Part shown: one piece after another, positions 1 to 7,609 of the stretch
Position numbering within the stretch: the stretch's first letter is position 1
Layout: the number at the start of each line of letters is the position of its first letter
Assembly: GCF_017349315.1 (NCBI RefSeq)
Contig: NZ_JAFMPP010000003.1
Coordinates: 62,001 to 126,000, forward strand
Length of the DNA stretch: 64,000 bases
DNA from: Jiella flava
GTDB taxonomy: Bacteria > Pseudomonadota > Alphaproteobacteria > Rhizobiales > Rhizobiaceae
Direction of reading: 5' to 3'
Program-made: the position numbers and the translations under genes
Notes under the pieces: generated by a model
Seen by the model: only the letters and a program-made list of their open reading frames with translations
The model's database searches: none
What the model was told of the DNA's origin: nothing

Positions 1-578
1 ACCGTTATGTGCGCCAGGGGCGCTGGGCGGCGGAGGGGAATTTTCCGCTGACCGATGAGCTGACCGGCCGGCGGGTCGGCATTCTCGGCCTCGGCCGCAT
101 CGGCAAGGCGATCGCCAAGCTGCTGCAGGCGTTTCAGATGGAGGTGGTCTATCACGGCCGCAACCGGCAGGAGCACCAGCCTTACCCATATTATGCCGAT
201 CTCGAAGCGATGGCCCGCGACGTGGACTGGTTGATTGTTATCGCTCCCGGTTCGGCTTCGACCAAAGGCATCGTCGGCCGCGCGGTGATGACGGCGCTCG
301 GACCGGCCGGCAAGCTCGTCAATGTCGCTCGCGGCTCGCTGGTCGACGAGGCGGCGATGATCGCGCTCTTGGAGGCCGGCGAGCTTGGCGGGGCGGCGCT
401 CGATGTCTTTGCCGAGGAGCCGCAGGTCCCTGAGCGGCTGCGGACGCTCGACAATGTCGTCTTACTGCCTCACCAGGGCTCGGCCTCGCACAAGACGCGG
501 AGCGCCATGGGCCAGATGGTGGTGCGCAATCTCAAGGCTCAGCTTCGCGGCGAACCGCTGATCAGCCCGGTGGTTTGA
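1..578 (+). CDS. 2-hydroxyacid dehydrogenase (hydroxypyruvate/glyoxylate reductase type), 5' truncated by the window
   Basis: C-terminal part of a D-isomer-specific 2-hydroxyacid dehydrogenase, an NAD(P)H-dependent reductase of 2-oxoacids such as hydroxypyruvate or glyoxylate. The open frame already runs through the first codons of the window (R-Y-V-R-Q-G-R-W), so the GTG at 9 is not the true start. The nucleotide-binding GLGRIGKAIA (GxGxxG) loop lies about 25 residues in. The family catalytic triad is visible: Arg in NVARGS, Glu in FAEEP, and His in LLPHQGSAS. The substrate cannot be told from the motifs; the hydroxypyruvate reductase subgroup is the best guess from overall resemblance. The gene ends in TGA at 576-578. 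A GntR regulator follows after an AT-rich spacer of about 165 bp. Confidence 0.85.
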   Translation, partial: RYVRQGRWAAEGNFPLTDELTGRRVGILGLGRIGKAIAKLLQAFQMEVVYHGRNRQEHQPYPYYADLEAMARDVDWLIVIAPGSASTKGIVGRAVMTALGPAGKLVNVARGSLVDEAAMIALLEAGELGGAALDVFAEEPQVPERLRTLDNVVLLPHQGSASHKTRSAMGQMVVRNLKAQLRGEPLISPVV

Positions 579-744
579 GCGCTTCGGCCGCTGAAATTGC
601 CGATTTTACAATTTTTGATCGCATCACCGATAGAATACACGATAATTTATGGTCGCATCTTCGAAAAAACACTTGGATAAATAGTAGAATCATCTCATGT
701 TCGGCCAAGCGTGGGGCATGGCATGGCGAAGGAGCGCAGTCGGA

Positions 745-1398
745 GTGAGCAAACGGACTCGGGTCGACATGATCCGCGAAGTCCTCGCCGAACGAATCGT
801 TGAGGGAAAGATGAGGCCGGGCGAGGGCCTCGACGAAGTTGGTCTTGCAGCTGAATTCGGTGTCTCGAGAACCCCCATCCGCGAAGTGTTGCGGCAACTG
901 GAATCGTTAGGACTGGCCTTTTCGCGACCGCATCGCGGCGCGATCGTCGCTCGTCTGTCGGCCCGGCAGGTCTCTGAGACCTTCACGGTTCTGGCCGAGC
1001 TTGAAGCGGTCTGCGCCAGGCTGTGCGCGCAAAACGAGGGCACGTTCGATGAAGCGGATTTTCGCGCCGCCTCTGAAGCCTGTGCGCAAGCTGCAAAAAG
1101 CGGCCAGATTCTTGTTTATTATAACTGCGATGACCGCTTTCACGGCTTGATCCACAGCGGGGCGGGCAATGGATTTTTGCGCGAAACGGTGATCGGCATC
1201 CGGCGGCGGCTGGTTCCGTTCCGCTATGCGCTGGCGCCGGCCGGTGATCCGTCGCTGATTTTCGAGGACGGTCATCCGCCGATCACCGAGGCGATCTTGC
1301 GCCATGACGGCGAAGCGGCCGCGACCGCGATGCGCGATCACGTTCTGTCCGTGCGCGACGCGGTCCTTGATCGTCAACCGCGCTTTCCGTTCGACTGA
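745..1398 (+). CDS. GntR-family transcriptional regulator, FadR/FCD type
   Basis: Cytoplasmic DNA-binding regulator. The N-terminal winged helix (motif VSRTPIREVLRQLESLG) is typical of GntR. It is followed by an alpha-helical FCD ligand-binding domain with the metal-binding Asp/His pattern of this subgroup (D-D-R-F-H-G-L-I-H). I place the start at GTG 745 because AAGGAG lies at 729-734 at good spacing; an in-frame ATG at 697 would add 16 non-family residues. The protein is about 217 aa, a normal size. The upstream spacer (579-696) is AT-rich and probably holds its promoter and operator. The ligand is unknown. FCD regulators usually sense organic acids, which would fit the upstream hydroxyacid dehydrogenase, but this is inference. 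Confidence 0.85.
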   Translation: MSKRTRVDMIREVLAERIVEGKMRPGEGLDEVGLAAEFGVSRTPIREVLRQLESLGLAFSRPHRGAIVARLSARQVSETFTVLAELEAVCARLCAQNEGTFDEADFRAASEACAQAAKSGQILVYYNCDDRFHGLIHSGAGNGFLRETVIGIRRRLVPFRYALAPAGDPSLIFEDGHPPITEAILRHDGEAAATAMRDHVLSVRDAVLDRQPRFPFD

Positions 1399-1585
1399 GC
1401 CTGGCAGGGCCTGACCGGCGCACGATCGCCGGCTTGCCATATCGCGCCGGAGGGGCCGGTCCATCGCCATCCCGATCGATGGGCCTCAAGGAAAACCACC
1501 GTGCATTGCAGACATGCGGATTCGATATGCTTTCGCAATTGACAGGACCACATATCTTGTGCGGCTTTGGCGGCATGAACGACGA

Positions 1586-1680
1586 CAGCATCGGCGAGAA
1601 AATCGAAATCGATTTTCGGCAAAGCACGACGCGTCGAATCCATAAGAAAGCGCGTCCTTTGTGTCTCCTACCGGACATAC
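1586..1680 (-). repeat. Dispersed palindromic intergenic element, copy A (minus orientation)
   Basis: Read on the minus strand it shows the blocks shared with the copies near 12.4, 26.8, 29.9 and 59.0 kb: a GTCC...GGAGACACAAAGGACGC block, then CGACGCGTCGTGCTTTGCC, then the palindrome core GAAAATCGATTTCGATTTTC and GCCGATGCTGT. It occupies most of the non-coding stretch between the GntR gene and fnrN (1399-1705), in which I see no gene. Confidence 0.8.
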
Positions 1681-1705
1681 GGCGCGCTAGGCGAAGGATC
1701 GTGAC

Positions 1706-2452
1706 ATGGGCGCGAATCAAGCGGACAAGCGCCTCGACATCCACAATTCCGAGGTGCCGGTCGTCTGCCGGGCCTGCGAAGCCCGTCATCGCGGCATTTG
1801 CGGGGCGCTGACGCCGGAGCAGCTCAGTCATCTCAGCCGCCACACCACCAGGCACCGACTGTCGCGAGACGTCGAGGTCACGGTGGCCGGCGAGGACGTT
1901 CATCACTATTCCAACGTCCTGTCGGGGGTCGTGAAGCTGACCCGGTTGATGGCCGATGGCCGCCAGCAGATCGTCGGCTTGCAATTTGCCCCGGATTTCG
2001 TCGGCCGGCCGTTTCGCCCGACAGGCGAGGTGACGGCGGAGGCGGCGACGAATGTCAGTCTGTGCAGCTTTCCCAGGGTGGTGATGGACGACATGATCGC
2101 CCGCTCGCCGGATCTCGAACGCCGACTTTATCAACAGGCGCTCGATGAACTCGACGAAGCCCGCGAATGGATCCTCACCCTCGGCCGCAAGACGGCCGCT
2201 GAAAAGGTGGCGAGCTTTTTGCTGATGATTGCCGAGAATATCGAGCCGGAAGCGGCCGAATCCAACGGTTCGATCTGTTTCGAACTGCCCTTGAAGCGGG
2301 CCGATATCGCCGATTTTCTCGGGCTGACCATCGAGACGGTCAGCCGCCAGATCACCAAGCTCAGAAAGGCCAGGGTGATCGTGGTCGAGAACAACCGCTC
2401 GGTGACGGTGCCGGATATCGAACGGCTGCGTGCTCGCTGCGAGGCCGAGTAG
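1706..2452 (+). CDS. fnrN: FnrN/FnrL-type oxygen-sensing Crp/Fnr regulator
   Basis: Crp/Fnr-family activator of the FNR group, which senses oxygen through a [4Fe-4S] cluster and binds TTGAT-N4-ATCAA boxes when oxygen is low. Four candidate cluster ligands are present: Cys21, Cys24 and Cys32 near the N-terminus (C-x2-C-x7-C) and Cys120 in NVSLCSFP. The beta-roll domain is followed by a C-terminal HTH (about residues 195-220) whose recognition helix ETVSRQ matches the E--SR pattern of FNR proteins. Length, 248 aa, is normal. The ATG at 1706 has an AAGGA-type ribosome site. FnrN/FnrL genes are often linked to hemN in alphaproteobacteria; here only a hemN remnant lies downstream on the other strand. 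A FixK without cysteines is excluded by the Cys residues. Confidence 0.92.
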   Translation: MGANQADKRLDIHNSEVPVVCRACEARHRGICGALTPEQLSHLSRHTTRHRLSRDVEVTVAGEDVHHYSNVLSGVVKLTRLMADGRQQIVGLQFAPDFVGRPFRPTGEVTAEAATNVSLCSFPRVVMDDMIARSPDLERRLYQQALDELDEAREWILTLGRKTAAEKVASFLLMIAENIEPEAAESNGSICFELPLKRADIADFLGLTIETVSRQITKLRKARVIVVENNRSVTVPDIERLRARCEAE

Positions 2453-2549
2453 GGCTCGTTAACAGCCTCGGAGCAGGCTGGCGCTTGCGATGGGAGCTTT
2501 ACCGAGCATCGGCAACAGACCGGCTGCGCCTTTTCGATTGGACGGCGTC

Positions 2550-2827
2550 TCAGACCGCTTTCGAATAGCGCGCTTCGCTTCGCTGCAGGTGGGCGTCGAA
2601 CCAGGAGGCGACGATGCGGGTCAGGCTGCGCGCCTGCGGGCGAATGACGAAACGCCGCCTCTCGATCGTCACGAGCCCGTCCGGATCGCTCGCCGCCGGG
2701 CCGAACCGGCGTCTTCACGTCGAGCCCGGCGCAGAGTTCCGCTCGCAGCGCCGGTCCCGCGCCCAGGGTGAAATGCGGCGCCGTAGCGCTGGAGGACGGC
2801 GCGATGGTCGATCCGGTGCGGGGTCAT
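2550..2827 (-). pseudogene. hemN: Decayed hemN (oxygen-independent coproporphyrinogen III oxidase), ends only
   Basis: Minus strand, 4 nt after the hemerythrin stop. An ATG (2827-2825) opens a frame resembling a HemN N-terminus: M-T-P-H-R-I-D-H-R-A-V-L-Q-R-Y-G, then after a frameshift A-P-H-F-T-L-G-A-G. A second frame change leads to a stretch that reads like the HemN C-terminus: DGLVTIERRRF, then LTRIVASWFDAHL and finally SEARYSKAV with TGA at 2550-2552. HemN proteins end in an FDAYL...RHSKAV-like sequence. The central radical-SAM part, normally about 400 residues with CxxxCxxC, is absent. Family assignment is from remembered motifs; an alignment to HemN would decide it. Linkage to fnrN supports it. 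Confidence 0.62.
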
Positions 2828-2831
2828 GGCA

Positions 2832-3437
2832 TCACCCGATCCTGGCGAGAAGCGGCATCACATGCTCTGACTCGAAGGCGATGTGCCGGCGCAGGCCCTC
2901 GAAGAAACCGCGCAGCATATAGCCCAGCGCCTCGGCATTTTGCGACGGCCGATGACGGATGTAATCGGCGAGCTTGTCGGCAAGTTCGTCGGCAAAGCTT
3001 TCGTCTTCCCAATGCTCGAAATGCAGCCGTTCGAGGGTCGCGCGCAGATCGGGATGGGCCGAAAAGTGCTGGGTGAGCAGCGGAAAAATCGTCTCTTCCT
3101 CGAAGGCGTGGGCGCGGCGAATGGTCGGACCGATCAGCCGCGCGACATGCAGCGCGCCTTGGGTATTGAGGTTATCCGGCAAAGCATCGGCGATCTCCTC
3201 CAAGGCGGAACACAGCCGGCGCTGGAGCGAGAGCTGCTGGCGCAGCGCGTCCTGAATATCGTGGCGCTGAAGCCGGTCGGTCGGTTCATCCGAGCCGATG
3301 GCGCCGGTGAGGGCGCTGACCATGTCGGGACGCGGCTGGATCGCCGGCCGCAACAGAACGACCGCGTGGGTTTCGTCGTCGTTCGAGATGATCGCCGACG
3401 GATCGGCGGAGCAGGCAGACCGATGGGGAAGCGGCAT
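2832..3437 (-). CDS. Hemerythrin HHE cation-binding domain protein
   Basis: Soluble four-helix-bundle protein expected to bind a di-iron centre; family members take part in O2, NO or iron handling. Candidate ligands are spaced as in HHE domains: His110 and Glu114 (R-R-A-H-A-F-E-E-E), His139/His142 (LHFEHW), His185, Glu189 and His192 (R-R-H-I-A-F-E-S-E-H). The first 55 residues are variable. Start at 3437 has GGAG at the right distance. An FNR-type box (3501-3514) lies about 64 bp upstream, and the fnrN gene is nearby, so low-oxygen induction is likely. The next frame on this strand is the hemN remnant 4 nt downstream, suggesting a former hemerythrin-hemN operon. The physiological ligand is unknown. 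Confidence 0.88.
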   Translation of the reverse strand: MPLPHRSACSADPSAIISNDDETHAVVLLRPAIQPRPDMVSALTGAIGSDEPTDRLQRHDIQDALRQQLSLQRRLCSALEEIADALPDNLNTQGALHVARLIGPTIRRAHAFEEETIFPLLTQHFSAHPDLRATLERLHFEHWEDESFADELADKLADYIRHRPSQNAEALGYMLRGFFEGLRRHIAFESEHVMPLLARIG

Positions 3438-3500
3438 GGATCGACTCCGATAATCGTGACATTGCCAGGTCCGTTGTCGTCCGCCGGCCAGCGGGCCGCC

Positions 3501-3514
3501 TTGATTTATGTCAA
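3501..3514 (-). promoter_or_regulatory. FNR/FixK-type box for the hemerythrin gene
   Basis: On the minus strand this reads TTGAC-ataa-ATCAA (plus strand TTGAT-ttat-GTCAA), one change from the consensus TTGAT-N4-ATCAA. It is about 64 bp before the hemerythrin ATG and overlaps the stop codon of the upstream lysR gene on the same strand. The FnrN protein encoded at 1706-2452 is the obvious candidate binder. Confidence 0.75.
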
Positions 3515-4447
3515 CGGCTTGAGATTCCCTGGCGTCTCGGGGTCCTCCGGGACAGGCCCGCCGCCTGCCTCGGCGACCAGCCAGTCGCGAAACCGCCGGA
3601 ACGACGCATTGTCGGCCTGTTGCGGCGGAAAGATCAGCGCATAGGGCGATCCGCCGTCGATCGTCTGGGACGAGGCGCGCACCAGCCGGCCTGTCGCGAT
3701 CTCCTCTTCGACAAGGATCGCCGGCACCAGCGCGGCGCCCAGCCCAGCCCTTGCGGCCGCCAGCACCATGCCAAAATGCTCAAAGCGCGGACCCCTCAGA
3801 ATGCGGACCGCGTCGAGCTGCGCCTCCTGAAACCAACGTAACCAGAGATCGGGCCGGGTCGCCTGCTGGATCAGCGGCAGCGTGGCGAGCGCTTCGTCCG
3901 GCAGGTCTCCAGAGTCTCCAACGATGCGCGGGCTGGCGACGACGATCAGACTCTCATCAAGCAACGCGATCGCCTCGGCGCCGCGCGAGCGCAGCTCCAG
4001 CCGCTGGATCGCGGCGTCAGCGGGCGCGCGGGAAAAATCGACCGGCTGCAGCGCCGAGGTGACATCGACGGTGATGTCCGGCGCGAGTGCGGCAAAGCCG
4101 GCAAGCCGCGGGATCAGCCAGGCGCTGGCGAAGGTCGGCAATGCCACCAGGCGCAACAGCTTTTCCCGGCCGCCGAAGGACATGACGGTGAGCGCCGCGC
4201 CGTCGAGTTCGGCGAGGATGCGGTCGGCGTCGCGCAGGAAGGAGCGGCCGGCGTCGGAGAGGATGAGCCGCCGTCTAACCCGGTGGAACAATCGCACGCC
4301 GAGCCGCTCTTCAAGGCTCTGCAGCGACCGGCTGATGGCGCTCTGGGTGAGGCCGAGGGTCTGGCCGGCGCGGGTCGCCGATCCGGCTTCGGCAAGGGCG
4401 CGAAAGGCTTCGAGTTCGCCGATCGTCGGCGTGTAGGCGCGTCGCAT
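3506..4447 (-). CDS. LysR-family regulator (GcvA-like) of the divergent glutaryl-CoA dehydrogenase locus
   Basis: LysR-type transcription factor with an N-terminal HTH (residues about 8-67; motif L-T-Q-S-A-I-S-R-S-L-Q-S-L-E-E-R-L-G) and a periplasmic-binding-like effector domain; about 313 aa. An ATG at 4495 in the same frame would start inside a long inverted repeat (4490-4525) and add 16 residues unlike the family, so I prefer ATG 4447 (M-R-R-A-Y-T-P-T-I-G-E-L-E-A-F). It diverges from gcdH and the CoA-transferase, an arrangement typical for LysR proteins that control their neighbour. The effector is probably a glutarate-pathway acyl-CoA or acid, which is inferred from position only. The stop codon lies in the FNR box that serves the next gene. 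Confidence 0.87.
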   Translation of the reverse strand: MRRAYTPTIGELEAFRALAEAGSATRAGQTLGLTQSAISRSLQSLEERLGVRLFHRVRRRLILSDAGRSFLRDADRILAELDGAALTVMSFGGREKLLRLVALPTFASAWLIPRLAGFAALAPDITVDVTSALQPVDFSRAPADAAIQRLELRSRGAEAIALLDESLIVVASPRIVGDSGDLPDEALATLPLIQQATRPDLWLRWFQEAQLDAVRILRGPRFEHFGMVLAAARAGLGAALVPAILVEEEIATGRLVRASSQTIDGGSPYALIFPPQQADNASFRRFRDWLVAEAGGGPVPEDPETPGNLKPLT

Positions 4448-4489
4448 GCGGATCGTTCCATGGCCAGCCAAAGCGGGCCCGACCGGCGC

Positions 4490-4525
4490 CGCCACTGATC
4501 CGCGCTTGGGCGCGGATCAGTGGCG
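4490..4525. promoter_or_regulatory. Perfect 16-bp inverted repeat with 4-nt loop between lysR and gcdH
   Basis: Arms CGCCACTGATCCGCGC (4490-4505) and its exact complement (4510-4525) flank TTGG. The element lies in the divergent lysR/gcdH spacer, about 130 bp before the gcdH ATG and about 45 bp before the lysR ATG. It has no T-tract, so it is either an operator, a 5'-UTR hairpin of the lysR transcript, or a small mobile palindrome. It is unrelated in sequence to the GAAAATCG repeat family. Confidence 0.6.
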
Positions 4526-4550
4526 ATAGCGGGCTGAGCTTTGCTCGTAC

Positions 4551-4571
4551 TTCATGAGAAATATTCATGAG
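4551..4571. promoter_or_regulatory. Direct repeat TTCATGAG, possible LysR operator of gcdH
   Basis: TTCATGAG occurs at 4551-4558 and again at 4564-4571, a 13-bp period, in the lysR/gcdH spacer and about 85 bp before gcdH. Each copy contains the palindrome TCATGA. Position and repetition suit a LysR-type recognition site, but no -35/-10 was resolved and binding is inference. Confidence 0.4.
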
Positions 4572-4653
4572 ACTGCAAGTCCAATGCGTTTGAAGCGCCT
4601 GGTATGCCGGTGCTATCACAAGGGCAGTTTTGGATGCATCTGGGAGAATAATC

Positions 4654-5862
4654 ATGGCCCATACGCCCAAGGACGCGCCGGATCTGGGCCGCTTCGACTG
4701 GTCGGATCCGTTCCGTCTTGCCACTCAGCTCTCCGAGGACGAGCGGATGCTTGCCGAGGCTGCGGCGAATTTCGCCGCAAGCCGCCTCGCCCCTGCCGTC
4801 ACCGATGCGGCGCGCGAGGAACGGGTCGACCCATCGGTGTTTACAGCGATGGGGGAAATGGGCCTGCTCGGCGTCACCATCCCCGAAGATTATGGCGGCA
4901 TCGGCGGGTCTTACGTGGCCTATGGCCTCGTCGCCCGCGAAATCGAGCGGATCGATTCCGGCTATCGCTCGATGATGTCGGTGCAGTCCTCGCTGGTGAT
5001 GTATCCGATCTATGCCTATGGCTCGCAAGAGCAGCGCCGGCGGTATCTGCCGAAGCTCGCCTCGGGCGAATTCATCGGCTGTTTCGGCCTGACCGAGCCC
5101 GATGCCGGCTCCGATCCGGGCTCGATGAAGACCCTCGCCAGGAAAACCGATGGCGGCTATCTGCTGAACGGCTCGAAGATGTGGATCTCCAACGCGCCGA
5201 TCGCCGACGTCTTCGTCGTCTGGGCGAAATCGGAGGCCCATGGCGGCAAGATCCGTGGCTTTGTGCTCGACAAGGGCACCAAGGGGCTGTCGGCGCCGAA
5301 GATCGGCGGCAAGCTGTCCCTGCGCGCCAGCGTTACCGGCGAGATCGTGCTCGCCGACTGCGAGGTGTCGGAAGACGCGCTTTTGCCCAATGTCGAGGGG
5401 CTGAAGGGGCCCTTCGGCTGCCTCAACCGGGCCCGATACGGCATTTCCTGGGGCGTAATGGGCGCCGCCGAGGCCTGCTTTCAGGCCGCCCGCCAATATG
5501 GCCTCGACCGCAAGCAGTTCGGTCGGCCGCTGGCGCAGACCCAGCTGTTCCAGAAGAAGCTCGCCGACATGGAGACCGAGATCGCCCTCGGCCTGCAGGC
5601 GTCATTGCGGGTCGGCCGGCTGATGGACGAGGCGAATGCCGCGCCGGAGATGATCTCGCTGGTCAAGCGCAACAATTGCGGCAAGGCGCTCGACATCGCC
5701 CGTATGGCCCGCGACATGCACGGCGGCAACGGCATCTCCGAGGAATTCGGCGTCATGCGCCACATGGTCAATCTGGAGACCGTCAACACCTATGAGGGTA
5801 CCCACGACGTTCACGCGCTGATCCTCGGCCGGGCGATCACCGGGCTGCAGGCGTTCTTCTGA
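4654..5862 (+). CDS. gcdH: Glutaryl-CoA dehydrogenase (acyl-CoA dehydrogenase family)
   Basis: FAD enzyme that oxidises and decarboxylates glutaryl-CoA to crotonyl-CoA in lysine, tryptophan and glutarate breakdown; electrons pass to ETF. 402 aa, the usual size. Visible: N-terminal helical region, the FAD-binding [16 protein letters not shown] stretch, the WISNAP segment, and the catalytic base Glu381 in the C-terminal [20 protein letters not shown] signature, which is characteristic of glutaryl-CoA dehydrogenases rather than straight-chain enzymes. ATG 4654 has GGAG at 4642-4645. The stop overlaps the start of the CoA-transferase gene, so the two are co-translated. A divergent LysR gene probably regulates the pair. 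Confidence 0.93.
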   Translation: MAHTPKDAPDLGRFDWSDPFRLATQLSEDERMLAEAAANFAASRLAPAVTDAAREERVDPSVFTAMGEMGLLGVTIPEDYGGIGGSYVAYGLVAREIERIDSGYRSMMSVQSSLVMYPIYAYGSQEQRRRYLPKLASGEFIGCFGLTEPDAGSDPGSMKTLARKTDGGYLLNGSKMWISNAPIADVFVVWAKSEAHGGKIRGFVLDKGTKGLSAPKIGGKLSLRASVTGEIVLADCEVSEDALLPNVEGLKGPFGCLNRARYGISWGVMGAAEACFQAARQYGLDRKQFGRPLAQTQLFQKKLADMETEIALGLQASLRVGRLMDEANAAPEMISLVKRNNCGKALDIARMARDMHGGNGISEEFGVMRHMVNLETVNTYEGTHDVHALILGRAITGLQAFF

Positions 5863-7004
5863 TGCCGGATGCGCCGCTCAAGGGACTGAGGGTCGTCGAG
5901 CTCGCCCGCATCCTCGCCGGGCCCTGGATCGGCCAGACCTTGGCCGATCTCGGCGCCGAGGTGATCAAGGTCGAGGCACCGGAGGGCGACGACACCCGCA
6001 GCTGGGGCCCGCCCTTCATCGAGGACGAGACCGGACGCAGCGCCGCCTATTTCCACGCGGCGAACCGCGGCAAGACCTCGGTCACCTGCGACTTCAAGGA
6101 TGGCGCGCAGCTCGCCGCGCTGAAGCGGCTGATCGGCGAGGCGGACGTCGTCGTCGAGAATTTCAAGGTCGGCGGGCTGGCGCGTTTCGGGCTCGATTAT
6201 GAGAGCCTGGAGGCGAAGCATCCCGGCCTCGTCTACGCCTCGATCACCGGCTTCGGCCAGACCGGACCGGAGGCGGCGCGACCGGGCTACGACTTTCTGA
6301 TCCAGGGCCTTTGCGGGATTATGGATCTGACCGGCGAGCCCGACGGCGCGCCGCAGAAGATCGGCGTCGCCTGGATCGATATTTTGACCGGGCTTTACGG
6401 CGTCATCGCCGTTCAGTCGGCGCTGCTCGAGCGCCAGCGCTCGGGGCGCGGCCAGCATGTCGATCTGGCGCTGCTCGATTGCGGTGTCGCGGCGCTCGCC
6501 AATCAGGCGATGAACGCGCTGGTGTCGGGCCGCTCACCAAAGCGCATGGGCAATGCCCACCCCAATATCGTCCCCTATCAGGTCTTCGCCGCCAAGGACG
6601 GCCATGTCATCGTCGCCTGCGGCAATGACCGCCAGTTCGCGGCGCTCTGCCGAGTGCTGGATCTCGCGGCGTTGGCCTCCGATCCGGCCTTCGCCACCAA
6701 TCCGGCGCGGGTGGACAATCGCGAGCGGCTGACGGCGCTGCTTGGGCCGGCGATCGGAAGGCTCGACCGGACCACAATCATCGCGGCGCTCGAAAGCGCG
6801 GGCGTTCCCGGCGGGCCGATCAACACCGTGGCCGAGGCGCTGGAGCAACCGCAGATCGCCCATCGCGGCCTGAAGATTATGGCCGGCGGCGTGCCGGGAC
6901 TGCGCACCCCGATCGTCTTTTCAAGAAGCGCGCTGTCGACCGACAAGCCGGCCCCGGCGCTCGACCGCGCGGCGAGCATCGCCGCAGTTCGGTTTGGCGA
7001 TTGA
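5862..7004 (+). CDS. CaiB/BaiF family III CoA-transferase, probably glutarate CoA-transferase
   Basis: Family III CoA-transferases move CoA between acyl groups through an aspartyl-CoA intermediate. This 380-aa protein has the full family fold: the N-terminal LRVVELARILAGPWIGQTLADLGAEV-type segment, RGKTS, the catalytic Asp173 in VAWIDILTGLYG, and a C-terminal GGPINTV motif. Its ATG overlaps the gcdH TGA, giving translational coupling. Together they suggest glutarate activation by succinyl-CoA, then oxidation by GcdH, as known for glutarate utilisation and the human SUGCT/GCDH pair. Substrate specificity is inferred from the partner, not from the sequence. Confidence 0.87.
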   Translation: MPDAPLKGLRVVELARILAGPWIGQTLADLGAEVIKVEAPEGDDTRSWGPPFIEDETGRSAAYFHAANRGKTSVTCDFKDGAQLAALKRLIGEADVVVENFKVGGLARFGLDYESLEAKHPGLVYASITGFGQTGPEAARPGYDFLIQGLCGIMDLTGEPDGAPQKIGVAWIDILTGLYGVIAVQSALLERQRSGRGQHVDLALLDCGVAALANQAMNALVSGRSPKRMGNAHPNIVPYQVFAAKDGHVIVACGNDRQFAALCRVLDLAALASDPAFATNPARVDNRERLTALLGPAIGRLDRTTIIAALESAGVPGGPINTVAEALEQPQIAHRGLKIMAGGVPGLRTPIVFSRSALSTDKPAPALDRAASIAAVRFGD

Positions 7005-7025
7005 TCCCGAAAACCCGCGCATTGA

Positions 7026-7054
7026 GGCGCGGCCGGTTTGCGGCCGGCCGCGCC
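7026..7054. terminator. GC-rich hairpin between convergent CoA-transferase and marR genes
   Basis: GGCGCGGCCGG (7026-7036) pairs perfectly with CCGGCCGCGCC (7044-7054) around a 7-nt loop, between the converging ends at 7004 and 7073. It has no T-tract on either side, so terminator function is by position and stem strength only. Confidence 0.55.
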
Positions 7055-7072
7055 GGCAGGACCGGAGCGGGC

Positions 7073-7576
7073 TCAGCCCTTGTCGGCCGCGTCGTTTCTC
7101 GTCACGGTCGGCTGGGGTGAAGCCGGCCGTCTCGGGCGGGGTGGAAGCGCAGCGTAAAGGTTGCGCATCGGCTCGCAGAGTTGTGCGATCAACTCATCGG
7201 GAAGCTTGGCGAGAATGTCCGCATAGCCGTCAAGCGTTGCCGCCGGCAGCTCTTCGAGCAGGGCGCTGCCCTTCGGCGTCAGGCTGATCAGCTTCTGGCG
7301 GCGATCGGCGGGATTTTCGACGCGGTCGACATAGCCGCCCTTGACCAGCCGGTCCACCATCCGGCTTGCCGCGGCATGGGTGAGTTCCACTTCCTTTGCG
7401 ATACTCGCGACGCTCTGCGAGCCGGCGACCCGAATTTTGAACATCGCCACGAAGTGCAGGAACGAGATCTCCTGACCTTTTAGAATCCGCGCCATGTGGG
7501 GAAAGACGCGCGCCATCACATTCGCGTGGAGGCGGTGAAAGGCGGTCACGATTTCGCTAGGGGCGGGATTGTTCAT
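7073..7576 (-). CDS. MarR-family regulator of the adjacent RND efflux pair
   Basis: 167-aa winged-helix repressor. The recognition region SVASIAKEVELTHAAASRMVDRL is followed by the wing with its conserved DRR (ENPADRRQKLISLT). It ends with a Pro/Arg-rich tail. The open frame continues upstream, but M-N-N-P-A-P-S-E-I at 7576 fits the family, and the codons before it are antisense to the efflux adaptor. It diverges from the RND genes, and a perfect palindrome sits in the shared spacer (7596-7609). Phenolic or drug ligands that relieve MarR repression are the family norm; the ligand here is unknown. Confidence 0.9.
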   Translation of the reverse strand: MNNPAPSEIVTAFHRLHANVMARVFPHMARILKGQEISFLHFVAMFKIRVAGSQSVASIAKEVELTHAAASRMVDRLVKGGYVDRVENPADRRQKLISLTPKGSALLEELPAATLDGYADILAKLPDELIAQLCEPMRNLYAALPPRPRRPASPQPTVTRNDAADKG

Positions 7577-7595
7577 CTCGTCTTTCTTGCAACAT

Positions 7596-7609
7596 ATGCA
7601 ATCTTGCAT
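7596..7609. promoter_or_regulatory. MarR operator palindrome
   Basis: ATGCAA-TC-TTGCAT is a perfect inverted repeat (6-bp arms, 2-bp spacer) 20 bp from the marR start and about 64 bp before the efflux adaptor ATG. It sits in a short AT-rich island. Its size and its place between a divergent marR and its target fit a MarR binding site. Confidence 0.7.

Noticed and set aside
4447-4495. Longer LysR start at 4495
   Set aside because: The ATG lies inside the 16-bp inverted repeat and the added residues are not LysR-like; 4447 is preferred.
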